A DNA stretch of 64,000 nucleotides from Egbenema bharatensis (lineage in GTDB: Bacteria > Cyanobacteriota > Cyanobacteriia > Elainellales > Elainellaceae). Positions 33,648 through 42,866 of this stretch are shown here, piece after piece (the stretch's first letter is position 1; each line of letters begins with the position of its first letter). The stretch covers positions 5,704,001 through 5,768,000 of the forward strand of contig NZ_CP182236.1 of the NCBI RefSeq assembly GCF_048077055.1. Direction: 5' to 3'. The translations under genes were made by a program, and so were the position numbers. The notes below the pieces were generated by a model, which saw only the letters and a program-made list of their open reading frames with translations, was not told where the DNA came from and made no database searches.

Positions 33648-36113
33648 ATGAGTCGTTCACTGAACAACGCGAACCTGCCTCAACTGCTTCAAGGTTTAAC
33701 CGCCCAGCAAGCAGCCGCCCAGCAAGCCGCAGGTTTAGATAATCAGACCAAATTGCAAACGAGCCGTTCCTATTGGCGGATTTTTGAAGAGAACCTGTTT
33801 ACCTTCATCAACGCGATTTTTTTTGCCATCAGTTTGGTCATGTTTCTGCTGGGGCGAGCCGGAGATGCCATCCTGGTGGTGATCGTAATTTTTGGGGGAG
33901 TCCTGGTCAATATTGCTCAAGAAATCTGGGCCAAACGGACACTCGATCGAATTGCGCTGCTGAATCGCCCTCAAGCCACCGTGATCCGGGATGGTATAGA
34001 GCAGGAAATTGAACCCTCACAAATTGTTTTAGGAGATGTATTAATAGCCCGTCCGGGCGATCAGATTCTGGTCGATGGCGAGATTGTCGGCGAGGGGCAG
34101 ATGGAAGTCGATGAATCGCTTCTGACTGGAGAATCCGATCTGATCCCAAAACCCGTCGGAACACCGGTTTACTCTGGCAGTGTTTGCGTCAGTGGCACGG
34201 CTTGCTATGTTGCGCAAAAAGTCGGCACTGAAACCGTTGCTTACAAGCTGACCTCTGGTGCTAGAGCCTTTCGCCGTATCCTCACGCCCCTCCAGGTAGA
34301 AACCAATGTGGTGATTCGCGTTTTCATGCTGATTGCCTGCTTTTTGTGGCTGCTCATTGCCATCAGCTTTGTCAGCCGCGATCATTCCCTCAATGACCTG
34401 GTGCAGCGGGCCGCGGTGATTGCAGGACTGGTTCCCGCTGGACTGTTGATCGCCATCACTCTGGCGTATGGGCTGGGAGCCGTGCGGATGATTGGAGAAG
34501 ATGTCCTGATTCAACAGGCGAATGCAGTGGAATCCCTGAGTAATGTGGATACCCTCTGCCTGGATAAAACTGGAACACTCACCGCCAACCACATTCTGCT
34601 TCAGGAAGTTCACCCCATCCAGATTTCCGCCGCCGCCCTGCATCCACTCCTGGGAGACTTTGCCGCCAACACAACCACCGTGAATCGCACCAGTGAAGCC
34701 ATCGCCCATGCCTTTCCTGGGCAAATCCGCCAACCCAAAGCGGAAATTCCTTTCTCCTCCACCCGCAAGTGGAGCGCGATCGCCTTTGATGATTTGGATC
34801 GACGGGGAGTCTACCTCCTGGGCGCACCGGAAGTTTTAGCTCCCTCCCTCAGTCCTGAATTAAACGCCTACATTCAAACCAGGGTCAAACAGGGCTTACG
34901 AGTAGTTCTGTTTGCCTATTCGCCTGATCCAGCTCAAATTCGGGTTGAAACTGAGTTTCCCCAATTACCCCCGGATCGCATTCCCCTGGCCATTCTCTGC
35001 TTCAGCGATCAGCTCCGACCGGAAGCCTCCGAAACCTTACGCGCCTTTGCCGCAGCCGGGATTGAAGTCAAGATCATCTCTGGGGACAATCCGGAAACGG
35101 TGGCAGCCTTAGCGCGACAGGCAGGACTGCGAGACGATTTACGATTAATCTCTGGAGCGGAACTGTCCCAATTGAATCCGGAGCAGGTGACCCAGGCAGC
35201 GCAGATGTACACCGTGTTTGGGCGAATCAGCCCGGAACAAAAGGCGCTTCTGGTGCAAAAACTGCGGGATGCAGGGCGATACGTCGCCATGATTGGCGAT
35301 GGGGTGAATGATGTTCTGTCCCTGAAGCAGGCTCATTTGGGAATTGCGATGGAGAGTGGGAGTAAGGCCACCCGTGGAGTGGCTGATATTGTGTTGCGGC
35401 AGGATTCCTTTGGGGCACTGCCGCGCGCCTTCCTGGAAGGGCAACGGATTCGGAACGGGATTCAGGATGTGCTGAAGCTTTTTCTGGTCAGAACCTTCTG
35501 CGTTACGCTCCTAATTTTTGCTACCGCGATCGTCACCGATATCTTTCCCCTCCAAAATAAGCAAAGTGCGATCGTTTCCCTGATTGGCGTAGGGTTCCCC
35601 ACCATGTGTATTCCAGTTTGGGCCAGACCCGGACTCATCCCCCGCCGCAGTATGGTGCGATCGATGCTGCATTTCGTCGTACCCGCAACTTTGACCCTGA
35701 CACTGATGTCCTTAATGGTGTATCTGTTTTACCTGGTGGTCGCCGTATTAGACCTGCCTCCTGGTGCTGGCATTGCTCAGGTCAATCACAACATTCCTCG
35801 CAGTGCCCTCGTTACGATTTTAATTATGGGTGAACTATTGCTGATTCCCTTTCTCAAACCCCCGAACACCGCCTGGGTGGGCGGCGAACCCCTCAGTGGC
35901 GACTGGCGATACTCGATCGTAGCCCTCCTCCTATTTGGCGTTTACTTACTGATTTTAGGGATTCCGCCGCTCCGGCAGTTCTTTGAGTTATACCCGCTGG
36001 GGAGAGTTCACTACCTGTTCCTGGGATTCATTGCGATCGAATGGTGCTTGATTCTCCGGGCCATCTGGCGCAGTCGCTTTCTCGATCGATTCCTCGGCAT
36101 TGATTTGCGTTAA
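33648..36113 (+). CDS. P-type cation-transporting ATPase, CtpE-like (821 aa)
   Basis: A HAD-type ion pump with the TGES loop (LLTGESD, about residue 160), phosphorylation site DKTGTLT near 306, hinge MIGDGVND near 547-554, and about ten membrane helices (two before the actuator domain, two around 225-290, six C-terminal). It starts SLNNANLPQLLQGLTAQQAA. The fourth helix reads GLVPAGLLIAI, where calcium and Na/K pumps have PEGL. The overall layout resembles the CtpE-like calcium/cation ATPases, but the altered ion-site motif leaves the transported ion uncertain. No partner subunits nearby. Confidence 0.88.
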   Translation: MSRSLNNANLPQLLQGLTAQQAAAQQAAGLDNQTKLQTSRSYWRIFEENLFTFINAIFFAISLVMFLLGRAGDAILVVIVIFGGVLVNIAQEIWAKRTLDRIALLNRPQATVIRDGIEQEIEPSQIVLGDVLIARPGDQILVDGEIVGEGQMEVDESLLTGESDLIPKPVGTPVYSGSVCVSGTACYVAQKVGTETVAYKLTSGARAFRRILTPLQVETNVVIRVFMLIACFLWLLIAISFVSRDHSLNDLVQRAAVIAGLVPAGLLIAITLAYGLGAVRMIGEDVLIQQANAVESLSNVDTLCLDKTGTLTANHILLQEVHPIQISAAALHPLLGDFAANTTTVNRTSEAIAHAFPGQIRQPKAEIPFSSTRKWSAIAFDDLDRRGVYLLGAPEVLAPSLSPELNAYIQTRVKQGLRVVLFAYSPDPAQIRVETEFPQLPPDRIPLAILCFSDQLRPEASETLRAFAAAGIEVKIISGDNPETVAALARQAGLRDDLRLISGAELSQLNPEQVTQAAQMYTVFGRISPEQKALLVQKLRDAGRYVAMIGDGVNDVLSLKQAHLGIAMESGSKATRGVADIVLRQDSFGALPRAFLEGQRIRNGIQDVLKLFLVRTFCVTLLIFATAIVTDIFPLQNKQSAIVSLIGVGFPTMCIPVWARPGLIPRRSMVRSMLHFVVPATLTLTLMSLMVYLFYLVVAVLDLPPGAGIAQVNHNIPRSALVTILIMGELLLIPFLKPPNTAWVGGEPLSGDWRYSIVALLLFGVYLLILGIPPLRQFFELYPLGRVHYLFLGFIAIEWCLILRAIWRSRFLDRFLGIDLR

Positions 36114-36212
36114 TCCTGCAACAAAAAACCTTCCCCCCGTTGGGAGAAGGACGCTAAAAAACAGTATGGGCATCTTACCTACTCAGTACCTATCCGGATC
36201 AGTCTGGGGAGC

Positions 36213-36336
36213 ATGTCACTTTTGTCGCCCTCACCCTAAATCCCTCTCCCGAAGGGCGAGGGACTTCGATCCGGCTCCCCTTCTCCCGGTGGGAAAAGGG
36301 GTTGGGGGATGAGGGCCAAACTTGCAAACGTGACAT
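36213..36336. mobile_element. MITE-like palindromic element, second copy
   Basis: Terminal arms ATGTCAC (36213-36219) and GTGACAT (36330-36336) continue less perfectly inward (TTTTG / CAAAC). The interior has the same C-rich then G-rich plan as 9983-10128: CCCTCACCCTAAATCCCTC, GGGCGAGGG, CTCCCGGTGGGA, and GGGGTTGGGGGATGAGGGC. No coding capacity. Confidence 0.55.
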
Positions 36337-36358
36337 ACTCCCTCAGTCTGTCTGTTGG

Positions 36359-36400
36359 ACTGGGCGGGCAAGATGCCCACCCCACAAGAATTTCAGACTA
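36359..36400. repeat. Inverted copy of the GGGTGGGCATCTTGCCC repeat
   Basis: Reads TGGGCGGGCAAGATGCCCACCCCACAAGAA, the reverse complement of the family consensus. Between convergent genes. Confidence 0.8.
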
Positions 36401-36440
36401 TTGAATTTGCATTCCTTAGCAAGATTCTTGACCGAAAATC

Positions 36441-38621
36441 CTATCGCGCAGGCAGATATGCCATCGGGTTCACTGTGCCCTGAGCGGGGATATGGACTTC
36501 AAAGTGCAAGTGAGGGCCGGTGCTGTAGCCAGTGCTACCCATTTCGCCAAGCTGTTCCCCCTGACTGACCCGCTGCCCATTCCGAACGTGGATCGCATTC
36601 ATGTGAGCATAGCGCGTCATGGTACCGTCTGGATGACGAACCTCCACCATATTGCCGTATCCACCCGAATTCCAGCCAGCAAACTCAATTACTCCGGTTG
36701 CAGCAGCATAGATCGGCGTTCCCACATCCGCTGCAATGTCAATACCCCGGTGCATTCTGCCCCAACGCCAGCCATACCCAGAGGTTAGAACCCCGCGCGC
36801 GGGCCAGATAAAGCCGTTGAAAATTCCATCTTCAGGCAGGAACGTATCTGCTCCCGGCAACGGAGGTAGCTCAGGAGAAACCATCCGTCCCGTGATCGGT
36901 TGCAACAACGGATCGTAGCTCTCAGAACCCAAGGGTGCCGCCGCGACCATTTCCGGTTGAGCGGTAGAATCTCGATCGGGGCGAGAACTGCTGACTGGAC
37001 GCACTTCTTCATTCACCGTTTCGATCGCCTGATTCATGTGCGGATTCACTGCAACCTCACTGGGAATTGCAGGCTCCGGTAAAGCAGCTGCCTCAGTCTC
37101 CTCTGGAGCAGACTCCACGACAACAGCCGTCGATGGGGGAATCGATCGCTGCTGACGCATGGCACGAATCTCGGTGAGCAAACTGGCTACATAGGGATTT
37201 GCCCCAGAAGGAACGCTAGTATCAGAAACGCTGGGAGTAAACTCTGCATCTGAAGTCGGTGCTAACGCCTCCGGCATCGGAATCAGATCCGGCGAAGCGG
37301 CAATCTGCTCTACACCATTCTGAGTGTCACTAACCACTTCAGATGATGCTGGAACCGGTGAAGTCACGATCGAGCTAGATTGCGGACTGGGTAAAACGGG
37401 TACCGACTCATTCACCTGAGCATACTGTGCAGGCACATCCGTCTGGGGAGTCACAGAATCCGCAGCAACAGGCAACGCATCTGCCAAGGTAAACGAACCA
37501 GACGTTTCTGGAACAGCAATGCGATCGGTGGATGGAGTGGATGGAACCGAAAGAACTTGCCCCACAAAAATCACATTCGGGTTGCGCAATCCATTCGCTT
37601 CAATCAAAAGGGATTGGGGAATATTGTGAGCCCGAGCAATTCCAGCCACCGTATCCCCAGGACTGACTCGATACTCCGACAATTGCAACCCACCAGGCTG
37701 TATCACCTCTGCTTGAGGGTCTGATGTGATTGCAACTTCATCGCTGGGGGAGAGGGAATTATCCGGCGCAATAAAAGGAATTCCGGGTAACGCACCGCTC
37801 TGGGGTTGCGTGGTTGGGACTATATGACTCGTAGCAATCTGATCTGGAATTTTGCCCCCCACCTGAGCATCCCCAGATTCCGCTGCCTGAGCCGCTTCAC
37901 GCTCGACTCTGGGGGCATTCACAACTGAATTTGACGAATTCGACTCCTCATACCGCAACTCCGCCAGGCTTTCCCTTAACCGCTCTCGCTGCTGCCGCAG
38001 GCGTTCCAGGGATTGGTTGCGCTCGACCTCAATTTGACTTGCCGACTCATTCTCACTTAGCCCAGACAACTGCTCCAGGTTTGCAGAAGCAACCAGGGTC
38101 GAGGATTGCGCAGCCTCCAAATGGTTTGGTTCTACTGCGGCTATTTGGGTTGACAACCGATTGGGAACTGGAACTCTGAGAACTTGCCCCGTTCGCAAGG
38201 AAGAATCTAACGTCAGTCCGTTTGCGACGGCCACACTCCACCCATTAACCTGGTAATGGGATGCAACTTGCTGAATTGACTGTCCTTCTCGAACGATGTG
38301 CTCAACCCATCGCACGCCTGAAAGTGGAGAACCAGATTGAGCAACCGGAAGCGTTGCTGCAATTGCAGTATTGGGCACTCTAGGTTCAGCGGCCGCCGCC
38401 CCATCATCCTGTTGAGGAAGCAAAGCCCCCGTCGCGCCCATTGAGAGCGCCAGACCTAGCATGGCCGCAGAGGTACGGACTCTACGCCTACTTGCCAGGG
38501 AAGCACCTTCAGACTGCTCTAGCTCAGACTGTCCCGACTCAGATCGCTCTAGCCCAGTATCAACAGTTGCTTGATAAGAGCAGGACACAAACCTATCTTT
38601 CCGCAAATGTGCTCGCTTCAA
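36441..38621 (-). CDS. LysM and M23 domain cell-wall endopeptidase (726 aa)
   Basis: A secreted or envelope peptidoglycan hydrolase. Near residues 65-80 is a membrane/signal segment (AAMLGLALSMGATGALL). Two LysM modules bind glycan: VREGQSIQQVASHYQVNG near 110-150, and YRVSPGDTVAGIARAHNIP near 320-365. A long Ser/Pro-rich linker follows. The C-terminal M23 (LytM) domain has HRGIDIAADVGTPIYAA (zinc His and Asp) and GPHLHFEV (HxH), so it should be catalytically active. I chose the TTG at 38619-38621 because a perfect AGGAGG lies seven bases upstream. The in-frame ATG at 38681 would add 20 residues encoded partly by a 15-bp tandem repeat and is less likely. Confidence 0.88.
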   Translation of the reverse strand: MKRAHLRKDRFVSCSYQATVDTGLERSESGQSELEQSEGASLASRRRVRTSAAMLGLALSMGATGALLPQQDDGAAAAEPRVPNTAIAATLPVAQSGSPLSGVRWVEHIVREGQSIQQVASHYQVNGWSVAVANGLTLDSSLRTGQVLRVPVPNRLSTQIAAVEPNHLEAAQSSTLVASANLEQLSGLSENESASQIEVERNQSLERLRQQRERLRESLAELRYEESNSSNSVVNAPRVEREAAQAAESGDAQVGGKIPDQIATSHIVPTTQPQSGALPGIPFIAPDNSLSPSDEVAITSDPQAEVIQPGGLQLSEYRVSPGDTVAGIARAHNIPQSLLIEANGLRNPNVIFVGQVLSVPSTPSTDRIAVPETSGSFTLADALPVAADSVTPQTDVPAQYAQVNESVPVLPSPQSSSIVTSPVPASSEVVSDTQNGVEQIAASPDLIPMPEALAPTSDAEFTPSVSDTSVPSGANPYVASLLTEIRAMRQQRSIPPSTAVVVESAPEETEAAALPEPAIPSEVAVNPHMNQAIETVNEEVRPVSSSRPDRDSTAQPEMVAAAPLGSESYDPLLQPITGRMVSPELPPLPGADTFLPEDGIFNGFIWPARGVLTSGYGWRWGRMHRGIDIAADVGTPIYAAATGVIEFAGWNSGGYGNMVEVRHPDGTMTRYAHMNAIHVRNGQRVSQGEQLGEMGSTGYSTGPHLHFEVHIPAQGTVNPMAYLPAR

Positions 38622-39172
38622 AGAACGACCTCCTGATGTCCAGCGTTTAACTGTCCTCAAACTCACTGTCCTCAAACTCATTGAACTCTAGCCTATTTAT
38701 GACTTGAATCATCCTGAGCAGAGATCCAGATCACAAACCGTAGCCACATGACTAGGTAAGATTACCTTAGCTTCTTAGGCTTAGACAAGCTTACACCAGT
38801 TGCAAAAAAATTCAAGACTTCTGAATTAAGCAAACCTAATCTACCAGATAGCGTTGAGCTTGATTCAACTTTTTTATATCGATCGATGGTTTGCCTTTGT
38901 CTGAATCTTCACCGGCATAGTGTACACCACTCTTCAGAAGAAAGTGTCTATCCCTATCAGCCGATCGCAATTTTTTTAAGTAGTAAAACATGGGAAAAAG
39001 TTAAAACTTCGGGTGGTTAATATCAAATACCAGTCCGTTGGATCTCCCTTCTAGAAGGCGGTCTAGCCCATAATTACAGCAAAATCAAACAGCAAAAATC
39101 AGGTCAGGTTCAACCGATTTACTTCGATTGAAAAGTTCTATTGGGAATCGTCAAATAGGTGTGATTCCGACC

Positions 39173-39201
39173 TTGACATTTCCTTTTTTAGTTGTTCTAC
39201 T
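39173..39201 (+). promoter_or_regulatory. Sigma70-like promoter candidate
   Basis: TTGACA (39173-39178), a 17-base spacer, then TCTACT (39196-39201, four of six matches to TATAAT). It points toward the mini-ORF at 39240. Sequence match only. Confidence 0.4.
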
Positions 39202-39239
39202 AGCACATAATTTTGTCTCTCTAAGTAGAGGAAAGTAGG

Positions 39240-39290
39240 ATGAGCGATTTCCTTCAGGGAATTTACGGTGGACTCAGAGGCCTGCTATAG
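39240..39290 (+). CDS. Candidate 16-residue small peptide
   Basis: The reading frame is MSDFLQGIYGGLRGLL followed by TAG. AGAGGA lies seven bases before the ATG and a consensus-spaced promoter-like sequence about 40 bases before that. The peptide is Gly/Leu-rich with one Asp and one Arg, possibly amphipathic. I do not recognise it. It could be a small peptide, a leader, or chance. Confidence 0.25.
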   Translation: MSDFLQGIYGGLRGLL

Positions 39291-39784
39291 AAATTTTTTA
39301 TATTAGCAAGACCTGTTTTGTAGTCTGGAAAACTGAAGTTTAGAAACAGTGAACTGAATCACCAAAATCCTGGAGCGAGTTAAGGATAACCCAAAAGTCA
39401 AAAAGTGGACGCAGTTTAAAATTTTGAATAGATGAATAAATATGTATATGGAAATGTAGAGGTTGAGGGAGTAAAGAGTGAGGGGTGAAAAGTGCAGGGT
39501 GGGTTAGGTTTCCTGGCACCGGACTGGGGTTTGTCAGCAAGCTAGTTTTCCTTACAAAGAGAATTTTACAGAAACCTCCTTAAGGCAAGATGAGTGCTTA
39601 TAAAAGCTTATGAAAGCGGATCATCGGGATGGATCCAATTTCTAGCCCGATTGCATTTCCCCCGTTACCCCATCCATCTATATGTAGAACCTATATATAG
39701 GAATAGAATATGAAATTTGCATCCAGAACCTCAAAGAGAGGGTGAGTTTGGCCTGTGACTTTACCCTCACTATCCCAATCGCCC

Positions 39785-40246
39785 CTACTTCAGCAACCCA
39801 AGCTGCCGTCGCGCCTCAAACAGCCCGATCGCCACACTGACTGAGAGGTTTAAGCTCCGAACCCCTGCCTGAGCCATGGGAATATGCACCGTCGCATCGC
39901 ACGCCTTCAAGACCTCTGGTGGCAGCCCAGCCGTCTCACAACCAAACAGCAACCAGTCATCGGCCTGAAACTGGAACTTTACATAGCTATAAATTCCTGA
40001 AGTGCTGAAACCAACCCAGCGTCCCTGCTGCTGTTGGTGGTAGTCCTGAAACTCTTTCCAGTCAGCATGATAGACCAGAGCAACGTACTCCCAATAGTCC
40101 AAGCCAGCCCGTTTTAGATAACGATCGCTAATCTCAAATCCGAGGGGCCCCACTAAATGCAAGGTGGTGCGGGTCGCAGCGCAGGTACGGGCAATATTTC
40201 CTGTATTGGGAGGAATTTGGGGATTGACTAAAACAACGTGAGGCAT
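39785..40246 (-). CDS. trmL: tRNA (cytidine(34)-2'-O)-methyltransferase TrmL (153 aa)
   Basis: A SPOUT-class methyltransferase that 2'-O-methylates the wobble base of tRNA-Leu. Family motifs: VVLVNPQIPPNTGNIARTC (motif 1), then LHLVGPLGF, LLFGCETAGLPPEVL and the knot segment IPMAQAGVRSLNLSVSVAI. The length of 153 aa is exactly typical, and the ATG at 40244-40246 begins directly with MPHVVLVNP. Stands alone on the minus strand. Confidence 0.95.
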   Translation of the reverse strand: MPHVVLVNPQIPPNTGNIARTCAATRTTLHLVGPLGFEISDRYLKRAGLDYWEYVALVYHADWKEFQDYHQQQQGRWVGFSTSGIYSYVKFQFQADDWLLFGCETAGLPPEVLKACDATVHIPMAQAGVRSLNLSVSVAIGLFEARRQLGLLK

Positions 40247-40307
40247 ACAGTCTCATAAGGCATTCTGTCTATTTTGGCAGTCCGGTGGCCAGGAGCGCAA
40301 AAAATCC

Positions 40308-40343
40308 CCAAAAAAAATCCACCTCCCTGGATCAGCGAGGTGG
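40308..40343 (-). terminator. Rho-independent terminator for the DUF1830 gene
   Basis: On the minus strand CCACCTC-11-GAGGTGG (40319-40325 with 40337-40343) is followed by a run of eight T (A-run 40310-40317 on the plus strand). It is correctly placed after the leftward DUF1830 gene and before trmL. Confidence 0.75.
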
Positions 40344-40459
40344 TGATGTTGAACTTTCCGTTCTTAGCTTGAAAAATTAAAATCTCAAGGGCATTTTGTT
40401 TATTTTAAAAACCTTAACCTGCAATACCTGACAGCTTTTTGTAAACGATAGGATAAAAC

Positions 40460-40798
40460 CTACTCTACTGAGGTCATGACAGGTTCCCTGGAGTCCGGAG
40501 CATCGGAGGTAGAAACAGCGATCTCAAAATTTGCCTCTAACTCCGACTCAATCCGTAGCCGATCGCAGGGAATCGTATCGGCCAGAATCGCGCTGGCCAT
40601 CATGCCGCAGTGGATTTCTAGCTGAGCTTCGGGTAACGCTTCAAACACCAGCCGCTGCCCTGGAAAAACCACGCGCTCAAAATACCAGTTGGGAATATTG
40701 GTAATCCGAACAACCTGAATCTTGCTAGTTGCATTGACGTAACAACATAGGATGTGCCCCGGTGCACCCGACGGTAGGGGATCAAAAATCTGTGCCAT
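40460..40798 (-). CDS. DUF1830 domain-containing protein (112 aa)
   Basis: A cyanobacteria-specific small protein. The conserved run ILCCYVNATSKIQVVRITNI, then PNWYFERVVFPGQRLVFEA, matches DUF1830; the C-terminal third (acidic, Ser/Asp-rich) is variable. Function is unknown, with no catalytic motif. The ATG at 40796-40798 (MAQIFDPLPSG) is the family-like start; an upstream in-frame ATG would add nine hydrophobic residues. Single gene with its own terminator. Confidence 0.85.
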   Translation of the reverse strand: MAQIFDPLPSGAPGHILCCYVNATSKIQVVRITNIPNWYFERVVFPGQRLVFEALPEAQLEIHCGMMASAILADTIPCDRLRIESELEANFEIAVSTSDAPDSREPVMTSVE

Positions 40799-41218
40799 AA
40801 CAAAGAGGAGCCTTAACTTCATCATTGAGGTACACCTGAAGCTAACATCCTCTGATCCCTGCTAGCTGTAAACCCGACTACCAACCTCGATCGGAACCTT
40901 AAAATTAGCCTGCTGAAGATAAAACCAGGGCTGGTTTTCTCAGAGTTCTGTGCCTCCAAGAGCTGATTTTCATTGATCCCCACCCGCATTTCTTGAGTCA
41001 GCTCTATTGCCACCCTAAGAATTTAGATCGCTTTCTCGCCCCACTTCCCTGAGATCCCGGCAAACCTGCCATGCAGGGACAGAGGGAGAATGCTATTGTG
41101 AAGTTATATGAAAACAGTTTCAGAATTGCTGAATTCAGAGCATATCAGCTCCCTAGTGGTGACTGCTGGTTCTGCCTGATGGCTCTGATCCCTGAAGTGA
41201 ACCCGGAAGTCATTTCTG
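40799..41218. other. Intergenic region between divergent genes
   Basis: About 420 bp between the leftward DUF1830 gene and the rightward radical SAM gene. No gene, repeat or RNA recognised; presumably carries both promoters. Confidence 0.4.
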
Positions 41219-42807
41219 ATGAACGATCGCATTCTCTACGTCCGCCTCCCCTGTAATCCCATCTTCCCGATCGGTGTGGTCTACCTGGCTGATCATATTC
41301 ATAAGCAGTTTCCAGGGGTAGAACAGCAAATCTTTGACCTGGGCACTGTGCCCCCTCTGGACTTTTTCCCAGCCCTTGATCGCTGCATTGATCAGTTTCG
41401 GCCCACCTTATTAGTCTTCTCCTGGCGAGATATCCAGATCTATGCCCCTGTTGGCGGCCGGGTGGGAATCCCCTACAAAATGCCTTCGAGTTTTACTATG
41501 CCCGCAATCCTCTGGTCAAGCTAAGGGGAGCCTTTGGTGGTGTGCGCATGGCCAGTTCCTACCTGGTGGAACTGTGGCGGAATTTGAACTTGATTAAACG
41601 GGGGATGAAACGGGCCCAGCGGTATTGTCCCGATGTGCAGCTTGTCGTCGGCGGTGGGGCAGTCAGCGTTTTCTATGAGCAACTAGGAAAAATGTTACCC
41701 CAGGGCAGCATTATTTCCGTTGGAGAGGGAGAAGTCCTGCTGGAACGCCTGCTGCAAGGGCAGGATTTTTCCGATCAACGCTGCTACGTTGTGGGTCAAA
41801 CTCAGCCCCGCGATCGCATGATTCATGAGCAGCCCAGTCCTCTGGAAAAAACGGCCTGCAACTACGACTACATCGCCAAAATCTGGCCCGACTTTAGTTA
41901 TTACCTGCAAGATGGCGACTTTTATGTGGGGGTGCAAACCAAGCGCGGCTGTCCCCACAACTGCTGCTACTGCATTTACACCGTCGTGGAAGGCAAGCAG
42001 GTACGGATTAATCCAGCGGATGAAGTCGTTCAGGAAATGCAGCAACTCTACGATCGGGGGGTGCGTAATTTCTGGTTCACTGACGCTCAGTTCATCCCGG
42101 CTCGTCGGTTTATGGAGGATGCAGCAGAACTGTTGCAGAAAATCCTGGATGCGGGAATGACGGACATTCACTGGGCCGCCTATATTCGGGCAGACAACCT
42201 GACTCCGGAACTGGCGGATCTGATGGTAAAAACGGGGATGAATTACTTTGAAATTGGGATTACCAGCGGCTCCCAGGAGTTAGTCCGCAAAATGCGAATG
42301 GGCTACAACCTGCGAACCGTGTTGCAAAACTGCCGTGATCTGAAGTCTGCCGGATTCAACGATATTGTATCGGTCAATTACTCCTTTAATGTGATTGATG
42401 AAACTGTCGATACGATTCGTCAAACCGTTGCCTACCACCGGGAGCTAGAGAAGATTTTTGGTGCGGATAAGGTGGAGCCGGCGATCTTCTTCATTGGCTT
42501 GCAGCCCCACACCCATTTAGAAGAGTATGCCTTTAAGCACGATATTTTAAAGAAAGGCTATAATCCGCTAGCGATCCACCTGCCCTGGGTGGCGAAGAAA
42601 CTGCTCTGGAACCCCGAACCCCTTGGCTCCTTTTTTGGCGACATTTGCTTGCAGGCATGGCGACGCAATCCCAATGATTTTGGGCGGGAAGTGATGCAAA
42701 TCCTGGAAGAGCAACTTGGGCTGGCAGACCTGGAAGAGGCTTTAAGTGCTCCCATGCAGGCTGAAAAGAAAAAACCAGAGCGATCGATCGTGGGTGCATC
42801 AAAATAA
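41219..42807 (+). pseudogene. B12-binding-domain radical SAM protein, frameshifted
   Basis: Close in sequence to the cyanobacterial proteins named photosystem II high light acclimation radical SAM protein (name recalled, not checked). The N-terminal B12-like domain starts RILYVRLPCNPIFPIGVVYL. The radical SAM cluster is KRGCPHNCCYCIY (CxxxCxxC). Further conserved parts are VQTKRGC, FTDAQFIPARRF and YFEIGITSGSQELVRKMRMG. The frame breaks near 41462-41464: PVGGRVGIPYKMP is out of frame, while G-N-P-L-Q-N-A-F-E-F-Y-Y-A-R continues in the next. One base appears lost in the CGGGTGGG stretch. Restored length is about 529 aa. A methyltransferase gene follows directly. Confidence 0.85.
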
Positions 42808-42866
42808 AGCTGCATCAAAACAAGGTGGATCAAAATAAAGGCATTGGATCTTTAAGGAGTGCCATC

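Larger units (their letters stand above)
38622..39784. other. Long gene-poor intergenic region (1.16 kb)
   Basis: No ordinary gene fits. The visible content is two 15-bp repeats CTGTCCTCAAACTCA near 38649-38680, a promoter-like sequence at 39173-39201 followed by a 16-codon mini-ORF with ribosome binding site at 39240-39290, and a perfect 12-bp palindrome CCTATATATAGG at 39690-39701. The AT content is higher than in neighbours. Confidence 0.5.

Noticed and set aside
34041..34733. Open frame of 230 codons on the minus strand
   Set aside because: It lies entirely inside the P-type ATPase gene, which has clear family motifs; the reverse frame has none.
36123..36165. Hairpin after the P-type ATPase gene as a terminator
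   Set aside because: The stem has a mismatch and is followed by A, not T, on the coding strand.
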